DNA of 64,000 nt from Methylobacterium sp. J-077 (GTDB lineage Bacteria; Pseudomonadota; Alphaproteobacteria; Rhizobiales; Beijerinckiaceae), in the NCBI RefSeq assembly GCF_022829365.1, contig NZ_JAKSYJ010000236.1, positions 162,707-226,706 of the forward strand, written 5' to 3'. Every line of letters starts with the position of its first letter. The first letter of the stretch is position 1. Of the stretch, positions 1-8,892 are shown in pieces. The notes beneath the pieces were generated by a model. The model had not been told where the DNA came from. It worked only from the letters and a program-made list of their open reading frames with translations, and searched no databases. Made by a program: the position numbers and the translations under genes.

Positions 1-1671
1 GCCTGGATCGAGGTTCAAGCCGCTTTCGCCCTGCATCGTGGCGATCATCGCCTGCGCTTTGCCCTTCGGCATGCCTTCGCCACCCTCGGCGACCGGCCGT
101 TGCAAGAAGTCCATCCATGAGGCCACGCGCTGGGCGCCGACCGCCGACATACGGCCGCGAGCCGCCCGTCGACCGTCGTTGCCTGTGTAGCTTCCGTCGA
201 GCGCCGCGGCCTCGCCTCCGTTGGCATGCGCTTCCGCGCTGCCACCACCGAGTGCGCGTTTAACGGCACCGTAGGCTCGCCGAGCAAGACGCTTGGCGGC
301 ACCCACTGCCCCACCCGGCGAGGCGCCGGCGTGATCTTCATCCCACTGGTCCGACAAGCCCGGCTTGAGGGCATTCGGCGTGGCGAGATCGGCGCCGACC
401 GCCGTGCCGACAGCGACAGCTCCCGCCGTGCCAGCCCCGATGCCGAGGATGCGGAGCAATGTCGCCCAACCGGCGCCGAGGCCGCCGAACGCCCCGAGGA
501 TCTTCGCAAGCCAGGTTGTCGCCACGAACGTGCCGAATAAGCCCAACGCCAGCTTCATCTTGTCGACGTTGGCCTCAAATTTCCCCGTTTCCTTGTTGAA
601 GTCTCCGAACGCCAGCATCAGCTGGTCAAACCACTTTTTCGCCTCTGGGCTGGTGACTAGTTCCAGCAAGGCCTTCGCCAGTTCCAGCACCACCTGCGCG
701 ATGTGCGCGATCACTTCCGCGATCTGATCACCGTGCGCGTCGAGCCAATCCACGAACTTCTGGAAGCCGTTGTTCTCGCCCTCAAATAGCTTGGACGCCA
801 CCTTCTGCCCGATGATATCGAGGCTAGCGCCGAGCGAGCCGAACGTGCGCTGAAGCGCGGCCGCATCCTTAGCGGCCTTGTCCGGATCTAGACCCGTGCG
901 CCGCAGCTTTTCGTTGTACTCCTCAGTATATTTGTCCAAGCCCTGAATGAGAGCGCGGCCGGTCTTTTCATCGATGCCTAGATCCTGAAGGTAGGCATCC
1001 TGAAGATAGCCGGGCTTATTCTTCAGAGCTTTGCCGAAGTCCTGAAACAGAGCGTCTGCGGTACGCTTCACACCGTTGGCGTCGGTGGTCTTGATCCCAA
1101 GGCGTTCTAGCATTGAGTAGGTGCCGGGCGACTGCCGCAGGGTCCGCGCGAAGTTCTCCAAGGACGACACCCCTGCGCCGACGCTGGACCCCATCTGTGA
1201 GGCCGCATAACCGATGGCCTGGATGCTTCGCACGGTCGAGCCGGTGCGCTGACTGGTGAAGTTCAGCGTGTCGAAGGACTCAGCCACTTTGACTACGCCC
1301 GCGTGAACCGCCAAGGCGGCCCCTTCAATCGCAGCGCCAATTCCAACAGCCACCTTAGCGAAGTCGGCGAGGCGCGCTTTCGCGGCCTTAATTGCCTCGG
1401 CCTGCTTCTTGTCCGCCTCACCGCGGCGCGCATCCTCGTCTTTGGCGTGCTGAAGCGCCTCCTTGGCGAGCTTCAGGTTTGTCTCGCGGGATAGGCGGGC
1501 GACCTCCTCCTCGGTCTTGGCTCCGGCCCAGCGGGCGTCCTCAATCGCCTTTTCGGCCTTGATGACGGCCTGCTCATAATCTGCGACCGACTTCTTCGTG
1601 GCCGCTAGCGAGGCTTCATCAGCCTTCCAGCCGATCGCAAGCATGAATGAGGAAAGAACATCGCCTGCCAT
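1..1671 (-). CDS. Phage tape-measure protein with C-terminal tail-lysozyme-like segment (3' end cut by window)
   Basis: 557 residues are visible and the frame is open to the left edge, so the C-terminus is missing. Residues 15-120 are charged and helical, typical of the coiled-coil start of tape-measure proteins. Hydrophobic helices around residues 355-420 suit a protein threaded through a tail tube and membrane. The last visible part contains MPKGKAQAMIATMQGESGLN, which resembles the start of phage tail lysozyme domains (helix plus catalytic-type ESGLNP context). The likely role is setting tail length and local cell-wall degradation at injection. The start is an ATG 10 bases after the upstream hub-like gene stops. 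Family placement is from motif resemblance. Confidence 0.75.
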   Translation of the reverse strand, partial: MAGDVLSSFMLAIGWKADEASLAATKKSVADYEQAVIKAEKAIEDARWAGAKTEEEVARLSRETNLKLAKEALQHAKDEDARRGEADKKQAEAIKAAKARLADFAKVAVGIGAAIEGAALAVHAGVVKVAESFDTLNFTSQRTGSTVRSIQAIGYAASQMGSSVGAGVSSLENFARTLRQSPGTYSMLERLGIKTTDANGVKRTADALFQDFGKALKNKPGYLQDAYLQDLGIDEKTGRALIQGLDKYTEEYNEKLRRTGLDPDKAAKDAAALQRTFGSLGASLDIIGQKVASKLFEGENNGFQKFVDWLDAHGDQIAEVIAHIAQVVLELAKALLELVTSPEAKKWFDQLMLAFGDFNKETGKFEANVDKMKLALGLFGTFVATTWLAKILGAFGGLGAGWATLLRILGIGAGTAGAVAVGTAVGADLATPNALKPGLSDQWDEDHAGASPGGAVGAAKRLARRAYGAVKRALGGGSAEAHANGGEAAALDGSYTGNDGRRAARGRMSAVGAQRVASWMDFLQRPVAEGGEGMPKGKAQAMIATMQGESGLNLDPG

Positions 1672-1681
1672 GGGCCAATTC

Positions 1682-2620
1682 TCAATCTGTCAGATACTGG
1701 CGGAGGTTCTGCGGGGTGTAGCCGCTCTTGTCCGCCGCCAAACACGTCATCTCGTTGAACCAAGGGCCGCCCGGGCCGCCGTGAGTGTCGCCGATGCGAT
1801 TGATGACATAAATCTTGTATCGGCCATCTGCATCGAGCGACGGTATCTTGGCGTTATTCAGTTCGCCTGTGTAGCTAAGGTCTGGCGACGCCTGCTGGAT
1901 TGAGCTGTTGTTAATGCGAAGTACACACCCTGGCGTCACGCGAGGGTTGATCAGCGACCTTACGACAATCCCACCGGGCGTCTGCGTTGGTAGCCCGATG
2001 AGGCCGGTATCAGAATTCAGCACCACATCGCCGCCGGGCAACGTGCCGTCCTTCGGCAGGATTTGAAGCTGGCCGTTCTGGATCGACCATTCTGTGCCGG
2101 TGGCCTTGGCTGTGTCCCGCAGGATGTCTTTCGAGGGACCAAACAGAATGCGAGGGCCGTTGAATTTGGTCGGCGGCAGGCCGGCGATGTAGCCGCGAGC
2201 CACGTCGTAGGCCTTCATCGGATCGAGTGCGGCATTGACCACGTCGGCGTGCGTCCAGCCGGGCGGCAACGCCTTGCTGGTCACCGCATAGTTGTACGCT
2301 TCGTCGCCGTCGCCGCAGAAGATATCTAATCGCTTGTCGACGGGCGTTTCCTGGCCGAACCGGCTGAATTTGATGTTGCCTTGGAAGATGATGCCGGCAT
2401 TCTGTTCATACCCTGCCGACAGGCTAACACGGGTATATTCTTTGTTGATGAACTGCTGTGCTGTGGACCGTGAGACATTGTAGATTGAAATCTCGGCCGT
2501 GTTCGGAGTTTGGCGGGTCTGCTGGTCGACACGAAAAGCGACGCGCAGGGTCGAGAAATCTCGGGATCCTGAGCTACCCTGAACGGTCAAGTTGATCTTG
2601 CGGAGGTACTGCAGCGTCAC
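1682..2620 (-). CDS. Phage baseplate hub-like protein
   Basis: 312 residues. The beta-rich N-terminus (LRKINLTVQG, then a TAEISIYNVS segment) matches the phage family in which a tail hub protein follows a tail-completion gene, as in the E217 gp41-like hub group. It probably forms part of the baseplate hub below the tail tube. It starts with GTG, overlapping the upstream gene stop by 4 bases (GTGA), so the two are translationally coupled. The hub assignment rests on pattern and neighbourhood only. Confidence 0.6.
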   Translation of the reverse strand: MTLQYLRKINLTVQGSSGSRDFSTLRVAFRVDQQTRQTPNTAEISIYNVSRSTAQQFINKEYTRVSLSAGYEQNAGIIFQGNIKFSRFGQETPVDKRLDIFCGDGDEAYNYAVTSKALPPGWTHADVVNAALDPMKAYDVARGYIAGLPPTKFNGPRILFGPSKDILRDTAKATGTEWSIQNGQLQILPKDGTLPGGDVVLNSDTGLIGLPTQTPGGIVVRSLINPRVTPGCVLRINNSSIQQASPDLSYTGELNNAKIPSLDADGRYKIYVINRIGDTHGGPGGPWFNEMTCLAADKSGYTPQNLRQYLTD

Positions 2621-3045
2621 CGGCCGGGCCCCTTCTCGCGGATCGAATAGGTGATGCTGCGGCGGAGGAGCCCCTTGTCGATGAGGGGCTTCTCGCCCGT
2701 GCGGCCGCGGGCCTTGCGAGCTTTCAGCGTGCGCGGGCTCAGTGGCGGGAAGGGCCCGTCCAAGAGCTTTTGTTGAACCGCATCGACTGCGATCAGCCCA
2801 ACGGCATTGAGGGTGGCATCTACAGCGCCCCGATCCCCAGCCATGGCGAGTGGGATCGCCTTCTTGAGACGGGCGGCCACCGCCTCTTTCACGCTCTCGA
2901 CGCCGGGCAGCAAAAAGGGGCGAGCCGGGATGTTCTTTTCCGGCACGCCAAACTCGTTGAGATAACCCAGCGTGGCATTGTCCGGTGGGTTTGGCTGCCC
3001 CGGCTCTGCGGAGCGCTGACTGCCGCCGGGGATGCCGACCAACAC
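2617..3045 (-). CDS. Phage tail-completion / HK97 gp10-like protein, 5' end possibly damaged
   Basis: 142 residues from the GTG at 3045. The segments ATLGYLNEFG and NIPARPFLLPG and the late LIDKGLLRRSITYSI segment are the hallmark of gp10/tail-completion proteins, which join tail to head. The open frame extends further upstream (residues like PVTVIKKFEIP) to a stop near 3130, and this extension also looks coding. It has no ATG, GTG or TTG, so the natural N-terminus may have been lost by mutation or deletion. The gene overlaps the hub-like gene by 4 bases. Confidence 0.6.
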   Translation of the reverse strand: MLVGIPGGSQRSAEPGQPNPPDNATLGYLNEFGVPEKNIPARPFLLPGVESVKEAVAARLKKAIPLAMAGDRGAVDATLNAVGLIAVDAVQQKLLDGPFPPLSPRTLKARKARGRTGEKPLIDKGLLRRSITYSIREKGPGR

Positions 3046-3264
3046 CTCGCGCGTCAGCAGGTCGTTGAACGCGGCCGGTATCTCAAACTTCTTGATGACA
3101 GTTACCGGCTTGATCTGGCCTGCATGCGCCTAGAGCGCCGTGATGGTGGTTGCCGGCGCCGGCTCCGAGACGGGACCGCGCCGGCTGGCAGGGTTGTTGG
3201 TTCACGACACTCGCTGCCTTGTCGTGCCCGACCCATGGAAGCCGGGAACCGCACCGGGGAGGAC

Positions 3265-4305
3265 TCACCCGAGCGCAGCGTCTGCATCCGTCTCCAGCGC
3301 CCGCTGGAAGCCGAGCCACGTCGTCGTGGCACGCGACAGGAGGTCGGTCGGCTCGTTGGTACGGAAGCCAGTGAAGGTCTTGGCGAGTTCGGCCGTCTCA
3401 GGCTTCAGCCGGTAGACCGAGACCCCGGCGCCACCGTGCATCCGCTGAAGCGCATGGGCTGCCAGCTCGGCACGGCGATGGATTGCGCCGGCCTTCCGAC
3501 CCTCGGCGGCAATGTCCTCGGCCACCGCCTCGATCACGCCCCGGGCTGCGGCCTGAACCTGAGCCTCGGCCTCGGCAAGGGCGTGGCGCTTGGCGTCCAG
3601 CACCTCGCCGATCGCAGCCACGGCCTGCCGGGCGGCGGCAGCCTTCACCCGGGCACGATCACGCTCGTGACGAGCATCGAGGCTCGCCGGATCGGGGGCG
3701 AGGTCGGGCTGCTCGCCGCCCTTCTCCGACCACTCTGTAATCTTGCGGGCCAGTTCGTCACCGCCGTCCAGTTCGGCAAGGCGACCACGGCTCTCCGCGA
3801 GGATGGCCTCGTGCTCGACCGCCTTGGCGTTCGCCAATGCCCCTTCCTTCGCCACAACAGCCTCACGGGCGCCTGCGCGGCGGTCGAGGGCATCTCGGAG
3901 CTTGGCGCGCGCCTCGGCCTCTAGTGCCGGCATTTCGGGCACCGGGCGGGCGGACTGCTGATGGGCGTCGAGCACCGCCAGCGCCGATCCAGTCTGAGCC
4001 GCAAGCGAAAGCTCGGCGGGCGGGCGGGACACATCCAACAGGGCCCGCTCGGCCAGGAAGGCGTTGAGTTCGGCATGGTTGCGCGGAGCCTCGCGCAAGG
4101 CTGGGGCGGCGCTGCTCCGCGTCGGCAACACCGTCACCCGAGCGTCGGACGGCTGGTAGAGCGTCCGATCCACGGCAGGCGCAGGGGCAGCGGCCGGCAC
4201 GGGGACTGCAGCCCGAGAATGGTCACGACGGTCAACGTCGGCAGCCGGGGCGGCGCTGTTGAAGCGCGGAACCTGCGGGGCGAAATCGTGGACGGGGCTG
4301 CTCAT
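3265..4305 (-). CDS. Prophage protein of unknown function, alanine-rich coiled coil
   Basis: 346 residues. The N-terminal 100 residues are Pro/Ala-rich and low complexity. Residues about 100-310 are rich in Ala, Glu, Arg and Asp, with heptad-like spacing suggesting a long coiled coil. The ATG at 4305 is chosen because it overlaps the upstream stop (ATGA) and follows a GGAAGG ribosome-binding site; a longer version would invade the upstream gene. Its place between terminase and tail genes is where portal and head genes would normally lie, but it resembles none of them. Scaffold-like or structural roles are possible but unsupported. Confidence 0.6.
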   Translation of the reverse strand: MSSPVHDFAPQVPRFNSAAPAADVDRRDHSRAAVPVPAAAPAPAVDRTLYQPSDARVTVLPTRSSAAPALREAPRNHAELNAFLAERALLDVSRPPAELSLAAQTGSALAVLDAHQQSARPVPEMPALEAEARAKLRDALDRRAGAREAVVAKEGALANAKAVEHEAILAESRGRLAELDGGDELARKITEWSEKGGEQPDLAPDPASLDARHERDRARVKAAAARQAVAAIGEVLDAKRHALAEAEAQVQAAARGVIEAVAEDIAAEGRKAGAIHRRAELAAHALQRMHGGAGVSVYRLKPETAELAKTFTGFRTNEPTDLLSRATTTWLGFQRALETDADAALG

Positions 4306-4631
4306 CGGGTGGTCCTTCCGAAAAACTTGTCGGCCGCTTCCTGCCGGTCTTTGTTCTGCTGGCGCTGGCGCTGAGCACGGTCGCGCCACGCCTGGTCGAA
4401 GGCGGCGCGATCACGGACGGCCTGCACTTCGGGCGGCGGATTGGTGAGGTACGCGCGGGCGTCGGCGAGCGCCTTGCGTTCAGCGACCCGATCCGTGGCA
4501 GCCTTCAGCGTGTCGAGGCTGCTATGGATTCTGTCGAGCACGCGCTGGAGCTTCTGAGTACCCGATGGCTGCCTACGTCTGGGCGCTGCGTCTCGTGTCG
4601 GGATCGCGATGTCGATGGTGCTGCTCCGCAT
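4302..4631 (-). CDS. Small prophage protein, unknown function
   Basis: 109 residues, strongly basic and acidic with a helical C-terminal half rich in Arg and Gln. No family is recognised. The start follows a GAGGAGC ribosome-binding site and the stop overlaps the next gene by 4 bases. It is part of the terminase-to-tail transcription unit. Confidence 0.6.
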   Translation of the reverse strand: MRSSTIDIAIPTRDAAPRRRQPSGTQKLQRVLDRIHSSLDTLKAATDRVAERKALADARAYLTNPPPEVQAVRDRAAFDQAWRDRAQRQRQQNKDRQEAADKFFGRTTR

Positions 4632-4643
4632 CTCAGATGCTCC

Positions 4644-4814
4644 TCAAGCGGTAGGTGGAGTGATGGGCGGGATGGGCTCGCCCGGCAGGAGCAACGGGTC
4701 GGAGAACCCCATGCTCGACTGCCGGGCTTCGCACCGAACGACAGGACAGGGAGACCGTCGTTCGATCCGGCGAATGAGGTTGACCGCAACAGGGCTGGTG
4801 GTCGCGCTAGTCAT
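4644..4814 (-). CDS. Small prophage ORF, unknown function
   Basis: 56 residues starting MTSATTSPVAVNLIRRIE. Its ATG lies inside the last codons of the terminase gene (overlap of 8 bases), and its stop is 12 bases before the next start. It therefore fills the gap between the two genes exactly, which is the main reason for calling it. The C-terminus is Pro-rich and no homology is recognised. Confidence 0.45.
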   Translation of the reverse strand: MTSATTSPVAVNLIRRIERRSPCPVVRCEARQSSMGFSDPLLLPGEPIPPITPPTA

Positions 4815-6249
4815 CGAGCAGCCTCGCCCACATGCCGGGGTCGTAGTCTCCGGGCTGCTTCTGCAGGCTTACCAGCACACCGGCAGCGGCGTTCGCCACG
4901 TCGTCGTGCGCGCCCTTCATCTGCGGGTGGTCGATGATGTCCTTGCCGCTGCCACGGGTGGTGCGGCGCTCCAGCGAGACGAGCTGCTGCTGGAGGTTCG
5001 GCACGTTGAGCAGCCGACACCGCTGACTGTTCAGCAGGGGCAGGAATTCGCGGTAGATGTCGGACTTCGACCGCTCCGAGACCTCGTAGGTGATCCCACG
5101 GGTCTGGAACCGCTCCCGCGGCCACTCGCCGGCATAGCGGTCGCCGACGACCCGATCGATGCCGTAGGCTTTGCAGAGGCCCGCGAACTCCTCCACGATG
5201 CTGTCGGGCGAGACCGAGCGGATCTCGCGAACCGCATCGAGGATCGCCAGTTCGCCCTCGCTGTGCCCGATGGCCAGCGTCATCGCATCGGCGCCTCCAC
5301 CAGCCAGATCCACGAAGGCGCTGTAGGTGGTGCCCCCGATCGGGCCGATCTCGCGCAGATCGCCCGGCACGCAGGCCTGCACCGCCTCAAGGCTGACGAA
5401 GGCCTCGACATCCCGGCGGAACTCGGCGCCATACTCGGCCGAGGCGGCAGCCGGGTCGCGGGTGTAGGCCCGCTTCACCACCGCAGGATCCAGTCCCGGG
5501 TTCATGGTCTGCGAGGGGGCCCGCAGCACCAGCACCGTCGCATCACCCGTTGCCCCGTAGTCGCGCTGGTAGGTGCGGTACAGCTCGCCCTTCCGAGCAT
5601 AAGGGCTGGACAGGACACACAGCGGGCCCCCGGTCGTCGCTAACCCAGGGCGGATGGCGTCGAGGATCTCGGTGTCCGGATTGGCGCTGTTCTCCAAGTG
5701 CCAGAACGCCACCTCATCGCAGAGCGCCGCCGCCAGGGTCTCGCCGCGGATCGTCTTGTAGTTCGCGGGGCGGACCTCGATGTCGACGCCGGCCCGCAGC
5801 CGGATGGTGTCGACTGTGGGCTCGCCCTCGACCATGTCCCGCATCTCATCCGAGTGCGTGAACACGCCCAGCACGTAGCTGAACACCTTCGCGGCCTGGA
5901 CCGTGGTCGAGGCCATAATCGGCAGCTTTACCCGCTCGCCGGGGGCTGCCAGGGCGCCGTAGTCCACCAGCCCAGCGAGGTAGGAGCCGAGCACGCTGAA
6001 GGCGCGGGATTTGCCGCCGCGACGGCCCACGATGCCCCATAGCTCGTCGACGGGACGCTCGGGCTCACGCTCGCGGCCGGTCAGGGCCGTGAAGATCACC
6101 CGCTCATCGTCGGTCAGCGGCTCGCCCCGGGAGGCGATCAGGATGGCACGCCACGGCGTCCAGGTCTCGCCGGGCAGGATCTCTCCGAAGATGGCGGGAT
6201 CGGCCAGGGCCTCGCGCATGGTACAGAGGGGGCGGCAGGCTGGGTTCAT
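4807..6249 (-). CDS. terL: Phage terminase large subunit
   Basis: 480 residues, normal for the family. It packages phage DNA into the prohead using ATP and cuts concatemers. The ATPase half has a Walker A-like G75RRGGKS81 and a Walker B-like LAAALCDEVAFW with D178 and E179. The C-terminal nuclease half shows FVDLAGGGADA, then VGDRYAGEW, then GAHDDVANA, the spaced acidic residues of the RNase H-like nuclease. The gene overlaps the small subunit by 4 bases. Confidence 0.93.
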   Translation of the reverse strand: MNPACRPLCTMREALADPAIFGEILPGETWTPWRAILIASRGEPLTDDERVIFTALTGREREPERPVDELWGIVGRRGGKSRAFSVLGSYLAGLVDYGALAAPGERVKLPIMASTTVQAAKVFSYVLGVFTHSDEMRDMVEGEPTVDTIRLRAGVDIEVRPANYKTIRGETLAAALCDEVAFWHLENSANPDTEILDAIRPGLATTGGPLCVLSSPYARKGELYRTYQRDYGATGDATVLVLRAPSQTMNPGLDPAVVKRAYTRDPAAASAEYGAEFRRDVEAFVSLEAVQACVPGDLREIGPIGGTTYSAFVDLAGGGADAMTLAIGHSEGELAILDAVREIRSVSPDSIVEEFAGLCKAYGIDRVVGDRYAGEWPRERFQTRGITYEVSERSKSDIYREFLPLLNSQRCRLLNVPNLQQQLVSLERRTTRGSGKDIIDHPQMKGAHDDVANAAAGVLVSLQKQPGDYDPGMWARLLDD

Positions 6250-6629
6250 GCCGGGCGCCTCGCATAGCGCTCACGCAGCCCAGGACGCTCAGGAGCCTTC
6301 GGAGGCCCCATCCTGCGGGCCTGTCGGTCCATGCGGTCGCCGATCTGGCCCAGGGCCTCCAGATCGACGTTCTGGCCACTCGCCATGGCCGCGTGCAGCT
6401 TGGCTAGCTCCACGGCTAGGCCGGCATAGGCCCGGGCAGCCTCGCGCTGGGTGACCGACATGCTGGCCTTACCGCCGCGCTCGGCCTCCACCTCGTCCAG
6501 CACGGACTTGTAGTGCCTCGCCGCCTCGGTGCTACCCGGCACGGTCACGAGGAACGGCCGGCTGCCGTTGGCGAGCGCCGAGCGCTGCTTGGGCGAGCGG
6601 GTAGTGGCAGGTTGAGCTTGGAGCGACAT
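6246..6629 (-). CDS. terS: Putative phage terminase small subunit
   Basis: 127 residues placed immediately before terL with an ATGA overlap, the standard place for the small subunit, which recognises the packaging site. The sequence is short, basic and helical, with a basic C-terminus (RERYARRPA). No clear helix-turn-helix is visible, so the call is mainly positional. Confidence 0.6.
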   Translation of the reverse strand: MSLQAQPATTRSPKQRSALANGSRPFLVTVPGSTEAARHYKSVLDEVEAERGGKASMSVTQREAARAYAGLAVELAKLHAAMASGQNVDLEALGQIGDRMDRQARRMGPPKAPERPGLRERYARRPA

Positions 6630-6840
6630 TCGACCGACCGATTATGTTTCGTTAAATATAGTCTCGGTCCAATGATTTGTCCAATATTGATATTTCCCGT
6701 TCCTGGACGTTCGCAGTCGTTCCCTGGCGTTCGCCTGTTCTCTTGTCAGACCGCGCGGTATCAGAATTCGGAGGGCCAATAGCCAGGCATTGGACGGTGG
6801 TCTGTGCCGTGCATGAGCTGAACGCCAACGGGAGGTGGAC

Positions 6841-7062
6841 GTGGCGGACGACTACATGATCCGAGCGGCCCTGGGCCGAGCGAAGAAAGACTTCCGGTGC
6901 GCCTCAGCGTGGATAGCCTTCGAGCAGCACAATCGCCTGGTCCGGCAGGGCTGGAAGGTGCACATCTTCAATCCGGCTCGGGACCAACTGACCGCTGACC
7001 AGCTTGAGGCCGCGGCGCAGGCTGAGATCGGCAGCGCCGTGAACGGTGAGCAATCCGGTTAG
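6841..7062 (+). CDS. Small prophage protein, unknown function, opposite strand
   Basis: 73 residues starting MADDYMIRAALGRAKK. The GTG at 6841 is preferred because GGAGG ends 5 bases upstream; an in-frame GTG two codons earlier is too close to that site. The protein is acidic at both ends and ends in a helical EAAAQAEIG segment. It is the only plus-strand gene in the prophage and lies between the replication and packaging modules. No family is recognised. Confidence 0.55.
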   Translation: MADDYMIRAALGRAKKDFRCASAWIAFEQHNRLVRQGWKVHIFNPARDQLTADQLEAAAQAEIGSAVNGEQSG

Positions 7063-7147
7063 AAATGCCCGTGATCGTGGGGCGCGATGTGGGTAGCGCT
7101 CAGAGCGAAAATCTAAATCACTGACGTTGCTATATTTTTCGGTCTCG

Positions 7148-7170
7148 GCGGCGGAAGGCCCATCCGCCGC
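7148..7170 (+). terminator. Hairpin after the small plus-strand prophage gene
   Basis: An 8-bp perfect stem, GCGGCGGA paired with TCCGCCGC, around a 7-base loop lies 86 bases after the stop at 7062. There is no strong T run, so this is a possible factor-assisted terminator or a structural element. Confidence 0.35.
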
Positions 7171-7387
7171 TAGGGTTTCCGAGGGGGCGAGTTGCCCGCG
7201 CTAGATTTTTAGAGGGGTGCGGCTCGCGTGTGAGCGCCGTCTCACAACCCCGATTCGACCGATCCCGTACAGCGCACGCCGCCTAAGTCGGCTCGATCGC
7301 GTCGCTGATTCTACTCGGCTCGAGTCCCGTTCAGTGTCGGTGCTTGCTCGGTTCTGACGGGCGACATACCCACCACCGCACCCTGCC

Positions 7388-7503
7388 GTGCCCTAACATC
7401 TAACGCCAACCTAACATCTGGCTAACATGTTAGGCGTGTGCCGGACCTAACCTAACCTAACACCCCCTCTAAGAGGGTGTTAGGTGTTAGGGCACGAGGT
7501 TAG
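7388..7503. repeat. Dense CTAAC/GTTAG repeat cluster inside a long inverted repeat
   Basis: Seven copies of CTAAC (starting 7393, 7400, 7411, 7422, 7447, 7452, 7457) and four of its complement GTTAG (7429, 7479, 7486, 7499) lie within 116 bases. The whole is bracketed by an exact 11-bp inverted repeat, GTGCCCTAACA (7388-7398) and TGTTAGGGCAC (7485-7495). A CTAACATGTTAG palindrome sits at 7422-7433 and a hairpin with AACACC/GGTGTT arms at about 7459-7481. It occupies the end of the 424-base gap between the small plus-strand gene and the RepA-like gene and overlaps that gene's stop. It could be an iteron-type replication origin or an operator. The remainder of the gap (7171-7387) shows no gene. 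Confidence 0.75.
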
Positions 7504-8659
7504 GTCTCCAGATCAGCTCATCGCGCTCTGCAATGGCCCCTACGGCGGCCAATCCAGTGCGGATGCGGCTGAACGCTACACTCGGGTTGGAGTGAGCCCG
7601 GTCCAGCACACCGCGGCGGTAGAGCTCCTCGCGCCAAGCGTCCCTGTGAACCGCATTGGTTTTGGTCGGAGCCCCACAGGAATGTGGCGCTGGCTTCCCG
7701 TGGCTGATCAGCGCTTCGGATAAAGCTTCCAAAGCAACGCGTTGCTCTGGCCGCAATGGTTTACGCGGCCGCTCGACGACAGGCGAACCGCCGGTAGCCT
7801 CTTCCGGCCTAACGATGCACGACGTAATCGGCTCGCCCGCATCGTCGACGCCGACCTCGACGCGCTCCAACCGGCAGGTGACCGTCTCGCCGTCAGGCCC
7901 GTCCTTCATCAGCTCGACGGTGCAGCTCAGGAAGCCGTCGCCGAGCTTCTTCACCGCAAGCTGGGCGTCGACCGCGCCGGCCAAGGCAGAGTGGCCCCGG
8001 GGGCGGGTGCCTTCGAGCCCGCAGTGGTGGACGATGACCACCAGGCAGCCGAAGGCGTCGCGGATAGAGTCTGCGGCGCGCACGTAGGCGGTCATGTCCC
8101 GGTCGTCGCTCTCCGAGCCGGTGAAGCTGCGGTTGAGTGTGTCGAGGCAGACAACGGCGGGCGGCTTGCCGTTGGGCAACTGCGCGCGGATCGCGGCGAT
8201 CAGCTCGGCGGCGTCCGCGACGAGCGCGAGCGTCGCCGGCATCAGGTAGAACGGCACCTCGCCCTCGAATGAATCCAGGTGCGCCTGCTCGAAGGCGACC
8301 TTTCGGGCCTCAAAGCCCTGCTGCCCCTCCAGCGCGCAGTAGACGATGGTGCCGGGCTCGACCCGGTGGCCCTGGTACGGCCACCCGAGCGCGACGTGCA
8401 TCAGCATGTCGAAGGCCAAGAAGCTCTTGCCGCACTTGGGTGGGCCCCACACCACAGTGAGGCCACGGATCGGTAGCAAGCCACGGACACGGAACCGCGG
8501 GCTGGTGCTCAGTCGGATCTGGTCGAAGGCGATGAGGGGGAAGCGCCCCACGGCGGGGCGCTCCTTTTGCTGATGAGGCTCGTCGCCGAATCGAGCATCC
8601 AAGTCGTCGGCGGCGTGCGACCAATCCGAAGCGGGGCTATTGTAGGCGCGTTCTGACAC
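7487..8659 (-). CDS. RepA-like AAA/RecA-fold replicative ATPase
   Basis: 390 residues. Walker A is W71GPPKCGKS79, followed by YCALEGQQGFEAR and VVCLDTLNRSF (Walker B-like), then LVVIVHHCGLEGTRPRGHSAL, the set seen in RepA helicases of RSF1010 type and their phage relatives. The C-terminal 110 residues look like a separate DNA-binding part. It likely drives replication of the element. The GTG start overlaps the upstream stop by one base (TAGTG). The CTAAC cluster overlaps and follows its 3' end. Confidence 0.82.
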   Translation of the reverse strand: MSERAYNSPASDWSHAADDLDARFGDEPHQQKERPAVGRFPLIAFDQIRLSTSPRFRVRGLLPIRGLTVVWGPPKCGKSFLAFDMLMHVALGWPYQGHRVEPGTIVYCALEGQQGFEARKVAFEQAHLDSFEGEVPFYLMPATLALVADAAELIAAIRAQLPNGKPPAVVCLDTLNRSFTGSESDDRDMTAYVRAADSIRDAFGCLVVIVHHCGLEGTRPRGHSALAGAVDAQLAVKKLGDGFLSCTVELMKDGPDGETVTCRLERVEVGVDDAGEPITSCIVRPEEATGGSPVVERPRKPLRPEQRVALEALSEALISHGKPAPHSCGAPTKTNAVHRDAWREELYRRGVLDRAHSNPSVAFSRIRTGLAAVGAIAERDELIWRPNLVP

Positions 8660-8892
8660 TAGGCGCCTCCGCGCGAGCCGGAGGGACTGAGCAACGCCGC
8701 GGCGTCCGCCGCGCTGCTAAGCGCGACGGCGGCCTGGCGCAGCGCGTACCGAAGAGCGCGTGCGTCCCCTATCGCCGCCATCTCCGACGCCATCCGTGAA
8801 TAGGCTTCGGCGATCGACGCGGCCTCGGCGACGGCGTCGTAGGTGTGAACGGCCATCGCCGCCCGTTCGGGGCTATGGAAGGGCGCGTTCAT
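8659..8892 (-). CDS. Small prophage replication-module protein, unknown function
   Basis: 77 residues, Ala-rich and helical (AVAEAASIAEAYSRMASEM). It lies between the resolvase and RepA-like genes, overlapping the first by 4 bases (ATGA) and the second by 1 base. This coupling supports it as a real gene. No family is recognised. Confidence 0.6.
   Translation of the reverse strand: MNAPFHSPERAAMAVHTYDAVAEAASIAEAYSRMASEMAAIGDARALRYALRQAAVALSSAADAAALLSPSGSRGGA

Noticed and set aside
7388..7503. A CRISPR array
   Set aside because: The repeats are only 5 bases long, occur in both orientations and have no regular spacers or cas genes.
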